Assembly (NCBI GenBank): GCA_951804985.1
Contig: OX638132.1
Span: 15,791,529-15,855,528 of the forward strand
Source of the DNA: Dryomyza anilis
Taxonomy: Eukaryota; Arthropoda; Insecta; Diptera; Dryomyzidae
DNA: 64,000 nt
Direction: 5' to 3'
Position 1 is the first letter of the stretch. Every line of letters begins with the position of its first letter. Below are positions 22,830-35,795 of this stretch, piece after piece. The position numbers were made by a program, and so were the translations under genes. The notes below the pieces were generated by a model. It worked only from the letters and a program-made list of their open reading frames with translations. It was not told the DNA's origin and did no database searches.

Positions 22830-22884
22830 CAATCCAGTGATACGATCTTCTAGAAAAATCTTCTGTTGACTGAGTTTTCGTAGC
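22830..22884 (+). mobile_element. LTR-1, 3' part of the interrupted LTR
   Basis: ATTTTGTACACAATCCAGTG followed by ATACGATCTTCTAG and GTTTTCGTAGCAATATT aligns with the last ~60 bp of the solo LTR at 26663-26995. With 20474-20697 it makes one LTR split by nested insertions. Confidence 0.6.
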
Positions 22885-24989
22885 AATATTCACAAATTTT
22901 AAATTGCACTAATTAAAAACATAAATATTCAATTTAGTCTTTGAATAAATTATTTTTTATAAGTTATACTTTTATAATGACGACATTCAATACAAGTTCT
23001 ATAGGTTTCACAAATTTCATATGATATCCTATTAAAATCAAATAATCAAACCAAAAATCGACTATTCACATTTCAATAGAATACTAAAATTTATTAAATA
23101 AAATCAATTTAAATACGATTTTCAACACCAGCCACGTGCTGCCATTCAGTTGAAATTCAATACAATTCAATCGAGTACAATTTGTTGGCAAACTCTAGCG
23201 AAATGAAAAACGTATAAATGAAATAAAAAATTCTCATAAAACCGTGATATCAAATTGCAGTATTTAAATCAAGGACACGTTTTTCAGGACAATTGCAAAT
23301 GCAGAAATCGTAAAAAAATATGATGTATATAAAACGCATAAAAGAAATAATAAAAATAAAATGATTGCTGCTAAAAATTCAATTTCAATGCAAATTTTAT
23401 TTAAAATCTAAAATACTTGGATATTTTGGAATAAAGAATTTACAATAATACTATTTCAGTAATCTCATATATACACTCAGAAAAAAAAATCACATTAAAT
23501 ACCATTAAAATTTGTCAACAGAAAAGTTATTGATTTAATAGTATGCAAAAAAAATAGATATTTTCAAACAAATTCAAAAAATATTTTATAGTATTTTGTA
23601 GTATTTAATGGGATTTACCGATTGAATTAATAGTTTATTGACTAATTTCAACAGTAGAAACTTTTAATTTTATGGTATCTCAAAATTCTATAAAAATCTG
23701 AACTAAACTGGTTGAAAACTGGTTGAATGAAAATAATTTTTGTAAAACAATAAACTTTATTCGCAATTCTGTCAAAACTTTAAAATATCACATGCTTTGT
23801 TAGCTCTATTCAAGACTTGAAAACAAATCTCTAATGTTTGTGTATTTCGGTCGCTGGGTCAGCAACTCGTTGTGAGGGTGAAAACGAATTGGAACTTTGC
23901 ATTTGTTAGTGTTCACCTGGTCTACTTTTCTTTAAAAAAACAAAACAAAACAAAAAAAACTATATTTCGCGCAGAATTTCAAAGCAATAGAAAAGGTTGG
24001 ACGGTGTCATTCTACACGGATGTGTAGAATGACAAAATTGCCCTCTTGTTTGTCACCACTTTTGAATATGTATTATTAAAATACAAGACAGGTAGTTGAA
24101 TTATTAAAATTACATGGTCATGCACTTGCAACAACAACTTTTGAAATGAAATTTTAATATGCTTTTGCCTTGAAGCAAGGTTAAAATTAAGCAAACACTA
24201 ATTTACCATTAACATGCCCTTTAATAATATTTGACTAACAATAACAAAGTTACTGTAATCTATAATTAGTGCTGGTCAACATTTTACAAATTATATTGCT
24301 ATGTTTAAATCAAATTGTTAACTTTATTGACATGCAAAAATATGAAAATCAATAAATTCCAACTAAAAAGTGCCTTAAATTGAATAACGCATTTATTTAA
24401 TGTTAGAATTATACAAATTTTTAACATCGATCAAATATGTAAATTTGAATAGTATGTCCTATTCTACATTAAACACTCCCAATAATAATGGCTAAATTAT
24501 GCATATTTTGATAAATGTCGGACGCAATTTTTATTGCCCATAAAACTGTACAGACTATGAAATTTTCAATGAAGATAGAATTTAAATGGTATTGAGATAT
24601 ATATAAAAATCGTTGGTACGACGGAAACAAGGTAAAGAAACCAACGAGAGGTTTGTAATTGTCTGCCAAAAGGTAGCAAACATAATATAATTACAAACAT
24701 ACACTTTAGAATTACAAATAATTTTATCACATTTTATTTCAATTTTTTTTATTTATTTTTTGATTTATTTTGTGACTTATGAGTTTACATTGTTATTAAA
24801 AAATATATGTCAATAATTTGGAAACTCATGCAAATAACATGTAACATAATATGTTTGCTGCAAAACATATTTTTTGATGTGTGTAAGAACAAAAAACCTT
24901 CAAAACACCAAGCATTAAACAAGAAATAATAAACACAAACAATGGAGAAATTTTAAAATATAAATATTTTGATTGACATTTTATTTGAT
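22885..24989. other. AT-rich intergenic DNA with one MITE-1
   Basis: No gene is recognised apart from the MITE-1 copy listed separately. A minus-strand open frame near 24469-24700 encodes a hydrophobic peptide, but it has no family match or splice signals. Confidence 0.4.
23472..23665. mobile_element. MITE-1 copy, right end lost
   Basis: It begins ACACTCAGAAAAAAAAATC after a TA-rich flank and carries the interior TTTGTCAACAGAAAAGTTAT and TTATTGACTAATTTCAACAG. The right terminal repeat is not found. Confidence 0.65.
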
Positions 24990-25955
24990 GAAAGTGCATT
25001 TTTAAAAATTTCTGTAAATAAAAATTTAAAGTTTGTAGTGCTTTAAAACATAGTAAAATTTATATTTTTATCAATTTTTTCTGGTTTTTTAGTTTATTCG
25101 ACAATTATTATCACGTGTATAAAATATCTTTAGATTTGGACAACCGACTGATTTATAAATACTGATTTTGTGAGGCTATGTCCTGATCAAAACGCAAATA
25201 TTTTTGTTTTTTATGCTATAACTTTTTATTTGCGCAAGCTAAAATAGTGATGTTATGGCATTAATTGTTTATTTTTAAAGCGCCTATCGGTTGGCATTTG
25301 TATTTAAAAATATTTTGCCAAACATTAATTTGCCATTTGTTATTTGCAGGAAAAAATGTTTGGTAAAATATTTTTAAATAATGATGCTAATCGATAGGTG
25401 TTTTAAAAACAAACAATTAATTGCTTTATACCACTATTTTATCTTGTACAAATAAAAAGTTATAGTAAAATAAACGAAGAAATTGGAAACGTTTTAAATC
25501 TTGTCATACCAAATGGGCGAATCTTTTAGTTTTTTTGCTCTAACTCTTTATTGGTGCAAAACAAAATAGTGATTAAAAGGCACTAATTGCTTAATTTTAA
25601 AGCACCTATCTATTGACATTATTATTTAAAAATAATTTTTTTTTGCAAATGATAAAAATTCAAAAAAAAAAATTAAATAATGATGCCAATTGATAGGTGC
25701 TTTAAAAATAAACAAATTATGCCTTTACCCTATTATTGTAACTTATATCAATAAAATGTTATGGCAAAAAAACGAAGAGATTCACCCTTTCGTTTTTCAA
25801 ATTCGACCTTTTGGTTTTGTTTTTTTTGTGGCTAGAAATATTCAGCAAAACAACACACGATTTTGGCACAGTATACTTGAGTATAAACTACATTCAAAAA
25901 TGTAAAGAAACGCAAATGTCAAAAATTACAACATTCACCCCTTTGGCATGATATA
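24990..25955. mobile_element. FB-A fold-back element, copy 2
   Basis: It matches the 35796-36809 copy from GTGCATTTTTAAAAATTTCT through two internal hairpins (about 25215-25460 and 25540-25760) to the right end CATTCACCCCTTTGGCATGA. The left terminal repeat is truncated. Confidence 0.7.
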
Positions 25956-26662
25956 TCAAATAAATGTGTTTGTATTCGTGGGAAAGTTAAAATTATGCTT
26001 ATATTCGTTGACTAAATAAATGTATGCTTGCTTCAATCAAAAAAAAAATGTGAGCCAATTGATGTACAACATTCTTCAATATGATGTACATATATTTTGT
26101 ATCTTATGTATTTGTTTATTAATGTGATGAAAAATATTTTAAAACAATTTAAAAAAACTTTAATATGGTTGATACATATGTCATTTAAAAGTAGGTGATG
26201 ACTATGTTTCGTAGAATGTTGGATTTTAATTAAATCAACAACACTAGAAATACAGATTTAATTGATTTAGTAAATAATTTGAATATTTAAAAATATATAT
26301 TGGTCGAAACTATAGTCAAAATTTAGCATAGAGACTGGTATTAAGACAAAGTGAGTTGCAGAGATATTGAAGTTTTTAAAAAGAACAGACTCAGAAACAG
26401 CTTTTACGCAGAAATCTGGTATATTCGAGACTGTCCCTATCGGCAAATGCGCTATTTTGTAAATTATGTTTTTATATTAAAAAATGTGTGGAACAGGAAT
26501 CCAACTTTATGGCCTGTAAATTAAAAGAAATATTTTGGGAATAGAGAGTAAGAAGACAGCTTTTGATAAGAACTCTGCTTTAAATCTTTCAGAAATATAT
26601 TTCTTAAGTGCCTTTTCTCTAGACAGCAATTTTGGCATATTTCAGTTCCACTATTTTAGTAT
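25956..26662. other. Intergenic DNA with a REP-3 fragment
   Basis: A short REP-3 fragment lies at about 26060-26150 (CATTCTTCAATATGATGTAC). The rest is AT-rich and featureless. Confidence 0.45.
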
Positions 26663-26995
26663 TGTTACGAAAAGAGGTAATTTGCTCCACTGTGCAAGCA
26701 ATCAACAATATTAAATGAAACGGAAGACAATTTAGCGCACTAAGCAATGTGCGAGAAAGAGATGGAAGATCAGCACATTGAAACACATGAGTGCGAGTGA
26801 GATGCCAATAGCATGCGTCATTCACGAAACGAGTAGAAGGTTCTCGAAACGTGTCGAACTGATGCATGCAGTATATAAGAGCGCCGCATCTGAGGCAGAG
26901 CACTTCAGTAGTGATTATAAAGTGGTCGAGTGCATTTTGTACACAATCCAGAGATACGAACTTGTAGAACAGTTTTCCGTAGAAGTTTCGTAACA
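26663..26995 (+). mobile_element. LTR-1 solo LTR, 333 bp
   Basis: It starts TGTTACGAAA and ends TTTCGTAACA, a perfect 10-bp terminal inverted repeat beginning TG and ending CA, as LTRs do. It is flanked by GTAT at 26659-26662 and 26996-26999. A TATA-like GTATATAAGAG near 26873 would mark the U3/R promoter. A 4-bp duplication is usual for many Ty3/gypsy-type elements. No internal coding region is attached, so this is a solo LTR from recombination between the two LTRs. It is an old or recent retrotransposon footprint without coding capacity. Confidence 0.75.
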
Positions 26996-26999
26996 GTAT

Positions 27000-27539
27000 T
27001 TATAAATATATGAAGAATTATAAAATTGATTATTTTTATTTTTTTTTTTTTTTTTGTAAAATTGGAATATGAAAAAAAAAACTTAAAAAATGAAAAAAAA
27101 GTTAAATATCTTTAAAATTTAACAAAGTCTTAATGAACAAATTGCAAAAACAATAGTTTTTTTTTTAAACGAATAACTTTTGTTTTTTAACCAATTTTGA
27201 AAGATTTTTCAGGACAAAAATTTCAAATTTATCGATTTTTATCCTCATAACCATTAAAGATAAAATTGCAAATTTAAAAACTATAGTTTTCTTATAAATT
27301 TTGTATACAAAAATTTTTAAATTTTGAAACTAGATTGAAGGGTTTCTAAACTAATGTATTTTACCTGATTTAAAAGTATTTGGGCACACTGTGCTATGGT
27401 TGCCTACCATTTTGCCTACCATACAATGGCTGAGCATATAAATTAGATTTCACCTCTTGTAGCAGCAAATACGCATATTTTTTTTTCCTACCTAAAAACT
27501 TCAAGAAAAAATGGTTTCTATATATTTATAAACTAATTA
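27000..27539. other. AT-rich intergenic DNA
   Basis: Homopolymer-rich sequence with no recognisable gene or repeat family. Confidence 0.5.
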
Positions 27540-27864
27540 AAGGGTTTTTCAACAGGGACGCTACAAAAGTAGAGCGACTGGGACAGCAAACGGCGCCATA
27601 TTTCTTGCCGCTCTTTTGACATTTCTCTGCAGTAAGGTTTGCCATTTCATAAGGGAAAGATATAAGAATTCGAATTTTGGTAGTAAATTTTAATAATTTC
27701 GACTCGTTGTTGGCTCGTATATCTTTGCATCATGAAATGGCAAACCTTACTGAAGAGAAATGTGAAAAGAGTGGAAAGAAATATGGCGTCGTTTGCTGTC
27801 CCAGTTGCTCTACTTTTGTAGCGTCCCTGTTAAAAAAAACTTTTGTAACGCTCATATTCAAAAA
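27540..27864. mobile_element. FB-B fold-back MITE, full copy
   Basis: The arms AACAGGGACGCTACAAAAGT (from 27551) and ACTTTTGTAGCGTCCCTGTT (to 27831) are inverted. The arms stay similar for about 100 bp, to ATGAAATGGCAAACC on the inner side. A short non-palindromic centre separates them. Outside lies GGGTTTTTCAA on the left and TTCAAAAACC on the right. The partial relative at 2438-2680 shows that the outer region belongs to the element. The 81-residue frame at 27677-27922 is only arm translation. Confidence 0.75.
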
Positions 27865-28959
27865 CCATTTACTTTGCCTGCCTGTTTACTTGTATTTTTT
27901 TCTACACTTGTGTGTGGTGTAGGTTGAAAACTTTTTAAATTTAAATTTATTTCAACATTGAAAAGAAAATACACAAAGAAAGTAATTGCACAAATATCAA
28001 ATTACAATTTCAAAAGTATCCGATGAAAAGGTGCAAAGCATTAAGTAATAGAGAAATAATAAGATATCAATTCAAATATTCGATTTGCAGATACTGCAAT
28101 GACAATTCTAAAAACAAATAAGCAACTCAAGGTTTGACCTTATTTTCATGTTCAGCGTCACTTCTTTCTATTCCTATACATATTAACTGCTACATTATTT
28201 TAATTTTAACTATTTTAAGTATTCTATATTGATAATCAAAAAAAAAAACTTATTATTATATATTATTGCTATATGTTAAAAATTAATTAAAAACAATTAA
28301 TTTTAGTTTCAATGCTTATTGACCTTTAAAACATGTTTGAACATTTTAAAAACTCCTAAATCAACCACAACAACTTTAAAAGCACATCAAACTAAACCAA
28401 AATTTAGCTGTTTTCTAAAACATTACATTTTAAATACACACTATGCAGTGAAACCATCCATCCGATTCAAGAATTTGTGAAAAGAAATTCAAAAAGTCAA
28501 ATTAAATGCACCGAAAAGTAAAAATGCACATTATACAGAGAACAAAAACATATTATGGTTGGAGAAGCATGAACAAAAAAAAAAACAGAAATTACAATGA
28601 AAATATAATGGTTTCACTTTTTCCTTTGTTTGCTACATTTAATACGAAATGCTCATATGGCTGTAGGGGGAAAATTCAATGCACACAAATTATATTTTAT
28701 GCAATTTTCATTGCATGTCTGACAATTCCGGTTTGACATGAATGCGATAATTAACGTGTTTTTGTTTTGAAATTGTTTCAAATTGAACAAAAATTTGTTT
28801 TAATAAAAAAATGTCCACATCTGAAAGGCGTAAATTGAGACATTTGTTGACTGACTATTTATTATAAATTTTAATAAATTTCTTTATTATCTTTATCTAA
28901 AGTCAGCCCTATGGAAGTACTATCCACATATAAAATAACCTCACTTTAAATTCTTTACA
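27865..28959. other. AT-rich intergenic DNA
   Basis: No gene or repeat family is recognised. Confidence 0.45.
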
Positions 28960-29945
28960 ACGCATTAATATAAAACTCACCATGCTAAAACTCACAGCAC
29001 TAAAACTAATCATTTCAAAATATCAATAAAATACCACTCCCTAACTTGCCGCACATAAACCAAACACACTAAAACTCAACAAACAATGTTAACGACGTCA
29101 AAATTTACCATACTAAAACTGCTCACTTCAAAATTAACTCACTAAAATATATCCCTTCAAAACTCACCAGATCACACTGAATTTCATTACATTTATAATT
29201 AAACCAAACTAAAACTCACCGCTTCAAATTTCGACACACTCAAAATCATCAACCCAAAACAAACCGCACAAAAACTAAAACACACAATCATTTTCTAAAA
29301 ATAAATTTTTGCTTAATATTAATACCACTGCAAAACTCACCACTTTTAAACTGACAACTAAATGAATACACAATACACTGAAACTTACCGTACAGATTAA
29401 ACAAAACTACTACTCAATACAATTCAATTCACCACACTTTATCTCGCCACAATAAAACTCACCACATCAAACCTTAACACACCAAAACTCACCACATAAA
29501 ACTCACCATACCAAAACCCACCACAGAAAAACTCACCACATTAAAACTGACCAGAGAAAAATTACCTGACTATTAAATGAATACACAATACACTTTAACT
29601 CACCGTAAAGGTTTAAAATATTTCCTACATTTCAATTCACCACAATTTAACTAACCACTGTAAAACTCACCACTTTAAAAATGACAACTAAATGAATACA
29701 TAATGCACTGAAACCCACCGTACAGATTCAACATCACTATTACTCACTACATTTCAACTCACCATTCTTTAGCTCGCCACAATAAAACTCTCCACATCAA
29801 AACGCACCACATCTAAACTCACCACATCTAAACTCACCACAACAAAACTCACCACATCAAAACTCACCACACCAAAACTCACCACACCAAAACTCACCAC
29901 ATCAAACTCACCACACTGAAACTTGTCACACTAAAACTCATTACA
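28960..29945 (+). repeat. 15-bp minisatellite (AAAACTCACCACACC)
   Basis: The array is loose and diverged at first and nearly regular at 29770-29930, where AAAACTCACCACATC and AAAACTCACCACACC alternate. The period is 15 bp. A four-unit island of the same motif occurs at 51437-51500. The strand is strongly C-rich/G-poor for nearly 1 kb. Confidence 0.8.
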
Positions 29946-32059
29946 TATTTTTAAATTTTTCTATTTTAAGCACAACATTTCCATCTTTATTATCAACATA
30001 TTTAAAATCTCACCACAAATGCTACTAAAAGTCATCAAACAAAAATAGATTACATAAAAACACATTGCGACTAAATTTTATCTACTTTATCTCTTTTTTA
30101 ATTGCTTAATTTAACTAATTTTACAGCTTTGCCATTTGGCTGTTCTAACAATAACAAATGAAACTCCACCGAATTGTGCCACAATAAAATACGACTTAAC
30201 TCACGTTTACGAGTTGACACGTTGCGAGCATAAAGTTGTTCATTAGTAGAAAAGGTAATAAAAATTTTGTCGGTGTGTGTGCTGGTCAAATATGTGCACG
30301 ATTTGCAGCTGAACTTTAACAAACAAACAAACAACCGCGATCACCCGCACTACCACATAGTTTGGAAAACATTTAACAGCACAAATTAAACAAAACAAAA
30401 ATAAAATCAAAATAAAAATAAAAAATAAAAAAAACTCACAGAGGAAAAAGTAGAAAATTTCTAGCAACAATGCGCTGTATGCCGTTGAGACAAAGCCATT
30501 GTTATGTTAACGGACAACTTTTGCCGTTACCGAGCATTAATGAGAATCACGTTTTTCCACTGACATTTTTGCAATGGCGAACAAGTGTTTAGTGGATCAG
30601 AAAGAGCACAAGTCTATAAAGTCATGAACAAAAAAAATGTCAACTTGTATGTTTTTTTTTTTTTTTGAAGAATACAAAATTTAAATTGTTTTAAAATGTG
30701 CCATCCAAAGAGTAGAGGTTGCTTATTTAGTTTGCGAATAGTTTGGCATCAGTTAAGTCATTTTCTCAATTTAGGAATTATTTTCAAAAATTCATTTTTT
30801 TCGAATTTAAAGCACAATAAAATAAATTGTTGCAAAATTTAGAGTTTTAAAAGGTCTACAGAATATTCATAACATTTATTTATTGATTTATTGCAGTAAA
30901 TATGAAAAAAATAACTATAGTAATAATATAAAATTCCAAATGTGATCAAACACCTATATATTGTAAACACGCTACCTCTAAATCACGTTCAAAAAATCAA
31001 AAAAAAAAAAAAAACATGAACTTTTTCACAGTTTTGAAAAATAAAGTCTTTTGGTCTATATAGGTAGCCTAAAATAGTGTTATACTGAAGAGTACCACGT
31101 TGCGTATGAGTAACATTTATTGAACATCATCATATAAAACCGAATTGTTTTCGTGTTATTATTAATTAATAATTTTTATAATATTTGTTTTTAAAACTAC
31201 ATAAAATGCAGCTTTTTAAAATCGTAGAAGTCATATTTTCGCATTACAAGTATTGCCAGAATAATTCAAGCAAATGACATTTTTTAAATAAACAAATTTT
31301 GTATCATGCACAAGGTACAAACACTAATGAAGAATTCATTATAATTTATAATTTAGCACACATTTAATAAAATTAGTCTTTAATAAACAATCTAAATGAT
31401 TTTATTTTCGAAATTTAATAAAGTTAGGTAAACTAAATTAGATATTAATTAATTTTATACCAGACATAAATAAATTTATTTTCAATTAAATGCAATATTG
31501 TTTCATATCATGCATTATTTTTGTCACGTAATAAATTACCAAATTAATTAGTTAATTTACATGTATGTTTTTGCATATGGCATATTTATCAGAGACAAGC
31601 AAACTCCCTTTGTTATGCCATAAATTATTTTTGCCACATGATTCACAAAGTTCGGTAACTGATACATAACATGTGCAAACAATTGTTTAATTAATTTGCT
31701 TTTGATATTTCAATGAAACACATTCAGATATTTGAATTTAATAATTTAAAAAATATGCATTTCAATTTGTGGTTTCAAAACAGTTTTTCATTTATATGTT
31801 TTAAATATTTTCAATTAAAGAATTTTTATTCAAATTTCAATTTATATTGTAAAATATGGAAATTTAAAAAATATGAAATATTTCAAATGTTCTTGAAATA
31901 TAAAAATACTGTCACAATATGTGGCATTTCGTAGACCAAATAAAACTTAAATTGAATTTTTGAATTTTCCAACCAAAAGCGCACAAAATATGTTTTATTT
32001 AAAAATATTAGAAATAATAAATATAAAATAAAATACCGAACACAAAATATTTTTCAGGT
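29946..32059. other. AT-rich intergenic DNA
   Basis: A less AT-rich patch at 30100-30600 contains CACGTTTACGAGTTGACACG and similar unique sequence but no frame with support. The word TGCGTATGAGTAAC near 31102 recurs at 34655, with related words at 34345 and 34830, so a decayed dispersed repeat is likely. No gene is recognised. Confidence 0.35.
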
Positions 32060-33760
32060 AAGACGTAATTCAGAACATGTTTATATTCAACAGGCTAAAG
32101 GCAGTTTACAACCTGCTATACAAGTCCCAAAATATTCCTTTTATCTATATGTTTGCCGAAAATATACGATAAAATTGCCAGAAATTTTGTATCGGGAACC
32201 AAGACATAATATTTGGCAGGCTAAAGGCAGTTTAAACAAATTTTTTCGAAAGAAGAGTTTGTTAGTATAGTATTGTTTGTTAGCCAAAATATGCCGCGAG
32301 TCTGCCTTTGAAATGGCATACGTTTGATTATCTGCCAAAAAATTCTGTGTGTTGCCGGAAATATTCCTAAAAATTCCAGAAATTTTGCTGTCATGTTCCA
32401 TTTTTACATTTCTTATATCTTCTTTCACCTTCGTATTAACTTCTTTTTGGCTGCCGTCTGATTAAAGGATGTTTATACAAACTCTGTGTTTGTCTGTCGA
32501 AAATATGTTGATTTCCCATTTTCGCACTACGGTGTTTGCCTGTCTGATGTCCGCCATGATTTGTCTGAACATTTCATAAATCTGCCTCTAGAATCTTTCG
32601 CCTTCCTATTAACTGCTTTCTGGCTGTCGTCTGACTATGGCAGACAACCGATTTTCTTTTGCCGAAATTATGGTGATTTCTTACTTTCAATGTGCAGTGT
32701 TTGTCTGCCATGATCTGCCGTGATTTGTCTGAACATTATTATAGAAACTCTTTGTTTGTCTGCCGCAAATATGTTGATTTTCTACTTTCTGACTACGGTG
32801 TTTGCCTGCCTATTGTCCGCCAGTTGCTTGCCATAATCTGTCTTACTGTTTCATATATCGGTCACTAAATTCCTTCACCTTTCCATTTCCTGCTTTTTGG
32901 CTATCGTCTGATTGTGGCAGATAATAGGCCGGTTTTCTGCCGAATATTCGTTGATTTCCTTTCACCTTCGTATTATCTTTTCTTTGTTTGTCTGTCGAAA
33001 ATATGTTGATTTCCCACTTTCACACTACGGTGTTTGTCTGTCTGTTGTCCGCCATGATTTGTCTGAACATTTCATATATCTACCTCTACATTCTATACAT
33101 TCTTATTAACTACTTTTTGGCTGTCGTCTGACTATAGCAGACAAAAGGCCTATTTTTATACAAACTTTGTCTCTGTCTGCCGCAAATATGTTGATTTCCT
33201 ACTTACAGACAACAGTGTTTGCCTGCCAGTTGTCCGCCAGTTGCCTACCATGATCTGCTATGATTTGTTTTCCTATAAACTACTTTTTGGCTGTCATCTG
33301 ACTATGGCCGATTTTCTTTTGCCTAAATTATGTTGATTTCTTACTTTCAATATGCAGTGTTTGTCTAGCATGATCTGCCATGATTTGTCTAAACATTTCA
33401 ATTATCTACCTCTACATTTCTTCACCTTTCTATTAACTGATTTTTGGCTGTCATCTGACTACGTCAGACAACAGGCCGACTTTTATACAAACTCTGTAAT
33501 TGTCTGCCGCAAATATGTTGATGTCCTACTTTTAGACTACGGTGTTTGCCTGCCATGGTCTGTCTTTACATTTCATATATCTACCTTTACAATCTTCACC
33601 TTTCTATTAACTGTTTTTTTGACTGTCGTCTAACTATGGCAGAAAACCGACTTTTTTTTTGAAGATTAAAAAAAAAATTGCTGATTTTAATACAGATTTG
33701 TGCCAAAATATGTTGATTTCATACTTCCAGACTGCAGTGTTTGTCCGCCTTTTACCTGCC
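32060..33760 (+). repeat. ~170-bp satellite with TCTGCC/GGCAGA words
   Basis: Diverged tandem units carry TTGTCTGCCGCAAATATGTT, GACTACGGTGTTTGCCTGCC and TTTTTGGCTGTCGTCTGACT. The GGCTGTCGTCTG landmark occurs at about 32449, 32622, 32899, 33119, 33289, 33446 and 33621, giving steps of 157-174 bp with two longer ones of 220 and 277 bp. Plus-strand open frames are repeat translations. Confidence 0.75.
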
Positions 33761-35795
33761 ATATATTTTTTATGGGCTTGATGAAATTTAATCAATTCTC
33801 ATCGAATTTGTATATTCAGTATATCGTACAAAATACGTGACTATTGCCAACAAATTAGTAAATTATTTATTGCATGTCTGCAACGTACAAACAAAAACAC
33901 ATACTAATTAGTATAAAACTCGCAGTTAATGTTTGTCTCACAAATTTGCCTTATATATAATTTAATAAATAACAAAAGGAAGAAAAAAAGCAGAATAGAC
34001 AACATGCCACACACTTATTTCACACTTATCACATAAAGAACTACGAGTGGTCAGGTCAAAAGTCGATAAATTCCAATTAAATTAGAGCAAAGTCGAGAGT
34101 AAGACATGCTAAATACTTTTATATAACAAATATTATTTATTATTTCTAAAAGACAAGGTTTACTTAAAGCGGAATTGAAGCGAATATCAATTTTCGAATT
34201 ATTTACAATGCAAGGTATGCCAAGAATTAATTATAGAATATTTAAAACTTGAAATAATAAATTATCTATATCTACATATAATTTCAAATAGCTTTTAGGC
34301 TAGTTATTGAACATTATAATTTTTAATCAAATTGTGACAACGCTTGACGTATGAGTGACGTGTATTTATTTAGATTATTTTATACTGTATAAAGTATAAT
34401 TAAGTAATTATAATGACAACATCATAAATAATATATGTTATATTAAATTTAAAATTGAAAAATGATGGTTTTTGGGTAAAACGTTTTAAAATTCAATACG
34501 ACCTCAATTTAAAACTCAAGCCTTAGGCTATACTACAAAAGGTAGAGCTAAATATTTACAACAATTTATATAAATTAGCCTAGTTTTTTAGGCTGTAAAA
34601 TAATTTTTGCCCCATATAGACATTCGTTGGCACCACCCCCAACCCCACAACCCGTTGCGTATGAGTAACCTTTATATGCTGTCATATTTCTCTTGCAAAT
34701 AATTTGTCGTAAAGTAGAACAATAATTTTTCTAGTAGTATACTCTAAAACTAGAAAAGTAAAACTACATTTTGGTATATAAAACATATAACTTAAGCAAT
34801 AACCAATTTGTTAAAAAATGTTTTCTTATGTTGTGCACTTGACGTATGAGTTATTTTCAATTCAGAACTATAGCACAATTCTAAATTACAACAAAAGGCA
34901 CAAAGCAAATAAGAAAATAATAACACACTAAAAACCTATAGGTAACCTAAAAAGGCAGTAGACCATTAAAAATTTTACGAAAAATTACTGATGCCTTAAA
35001 TGAACTCAACTCTTTGCGCAAAGTAATTGGAAAACAAAGTTTAATAATGTTTTATACACACTATATTATTAGACATGAGTAAAAGTGTATAAATTATGCA
35101 TCTCACTAAATGAAACACATGCTGAATTTAATATTAATGGATAGATAATAAGTAAAGCAACAATAGAGGCCGCACAAAAAGGAGCAGCCTTTATTATTTG
35201 TACAGACAAATAAAATAAAGGACTACTTAGGGTTCATGCTTCAGGCTTCATTAACTTTCGGCCAGCACTTGCCCAAAGTATTTGCAAAACAATACTAAAG
35301 GCAACCCAAAAAAGAAAGGTGATGGCCAATAAAAGGGTGCAGGAAAGTAATACCAAATTTTCCAAAAGTGCTCAGCACCAAAAAAGACTAACTGAATAAA
35401 TTGGGTAGACGAAAGTTTAGCACTAGCATAAAGTTTAAATTGGATTTTGAAGTAAAGCTGAGATGTGCAACAAAAGTGGTAACTTGTCAAAAGTAAAAAA
35501 AAAAACGTTGAAGTTTGAAATAAATAAAATTAATAAAATATGGTATTAAACATTTAAATCTAATTTAATATTTTATTATATCGTAGTATTAAAGAACACG
35601 TTTCATATAAAAAAAACAAATAGAATTCACCCTAAAATAGAATGCAGAATATTTTAGTCGTTCGTTGTCTGAACCTTTTGCAATAAATCAATAAAAATGT
35701 AATTTTGTTCATGAACATTTTTTGGAAAACAACTAATGAACAGAATAAAATCAAATATATTAATTCTTTAAAAATTCTTATTATGTACTATATAT
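33761..35795. other. AT-rich intergenic DNA
   Basis: No supported gene. Copies of a TGCGTATGAGTAAC-type word lie at 34345, 34655 and 34830. A mildly GC-richer patch at 35160-35470 has open frames on both strands without recognisable domains. Confidence 0.4.

Noticed and set aside
24469..24700. Minus-strand hydrophobic frame resembling a membrane-protein exon
   Set aside because: No family motif, donor or acceptor could be placed, and AT-rich DNA readily yields hydrophobic frames.
27677..27922. 81-codon plus-strand frame with Cys pairs
   Set aside because: It runs through one arm of the fold-back MITE and out into flanking DNA.
28960..29945. CRISPR-like array
   Set aside because: Units are contiguous 15-bp repeats without unique spacers, and the genome is eukaryotic.
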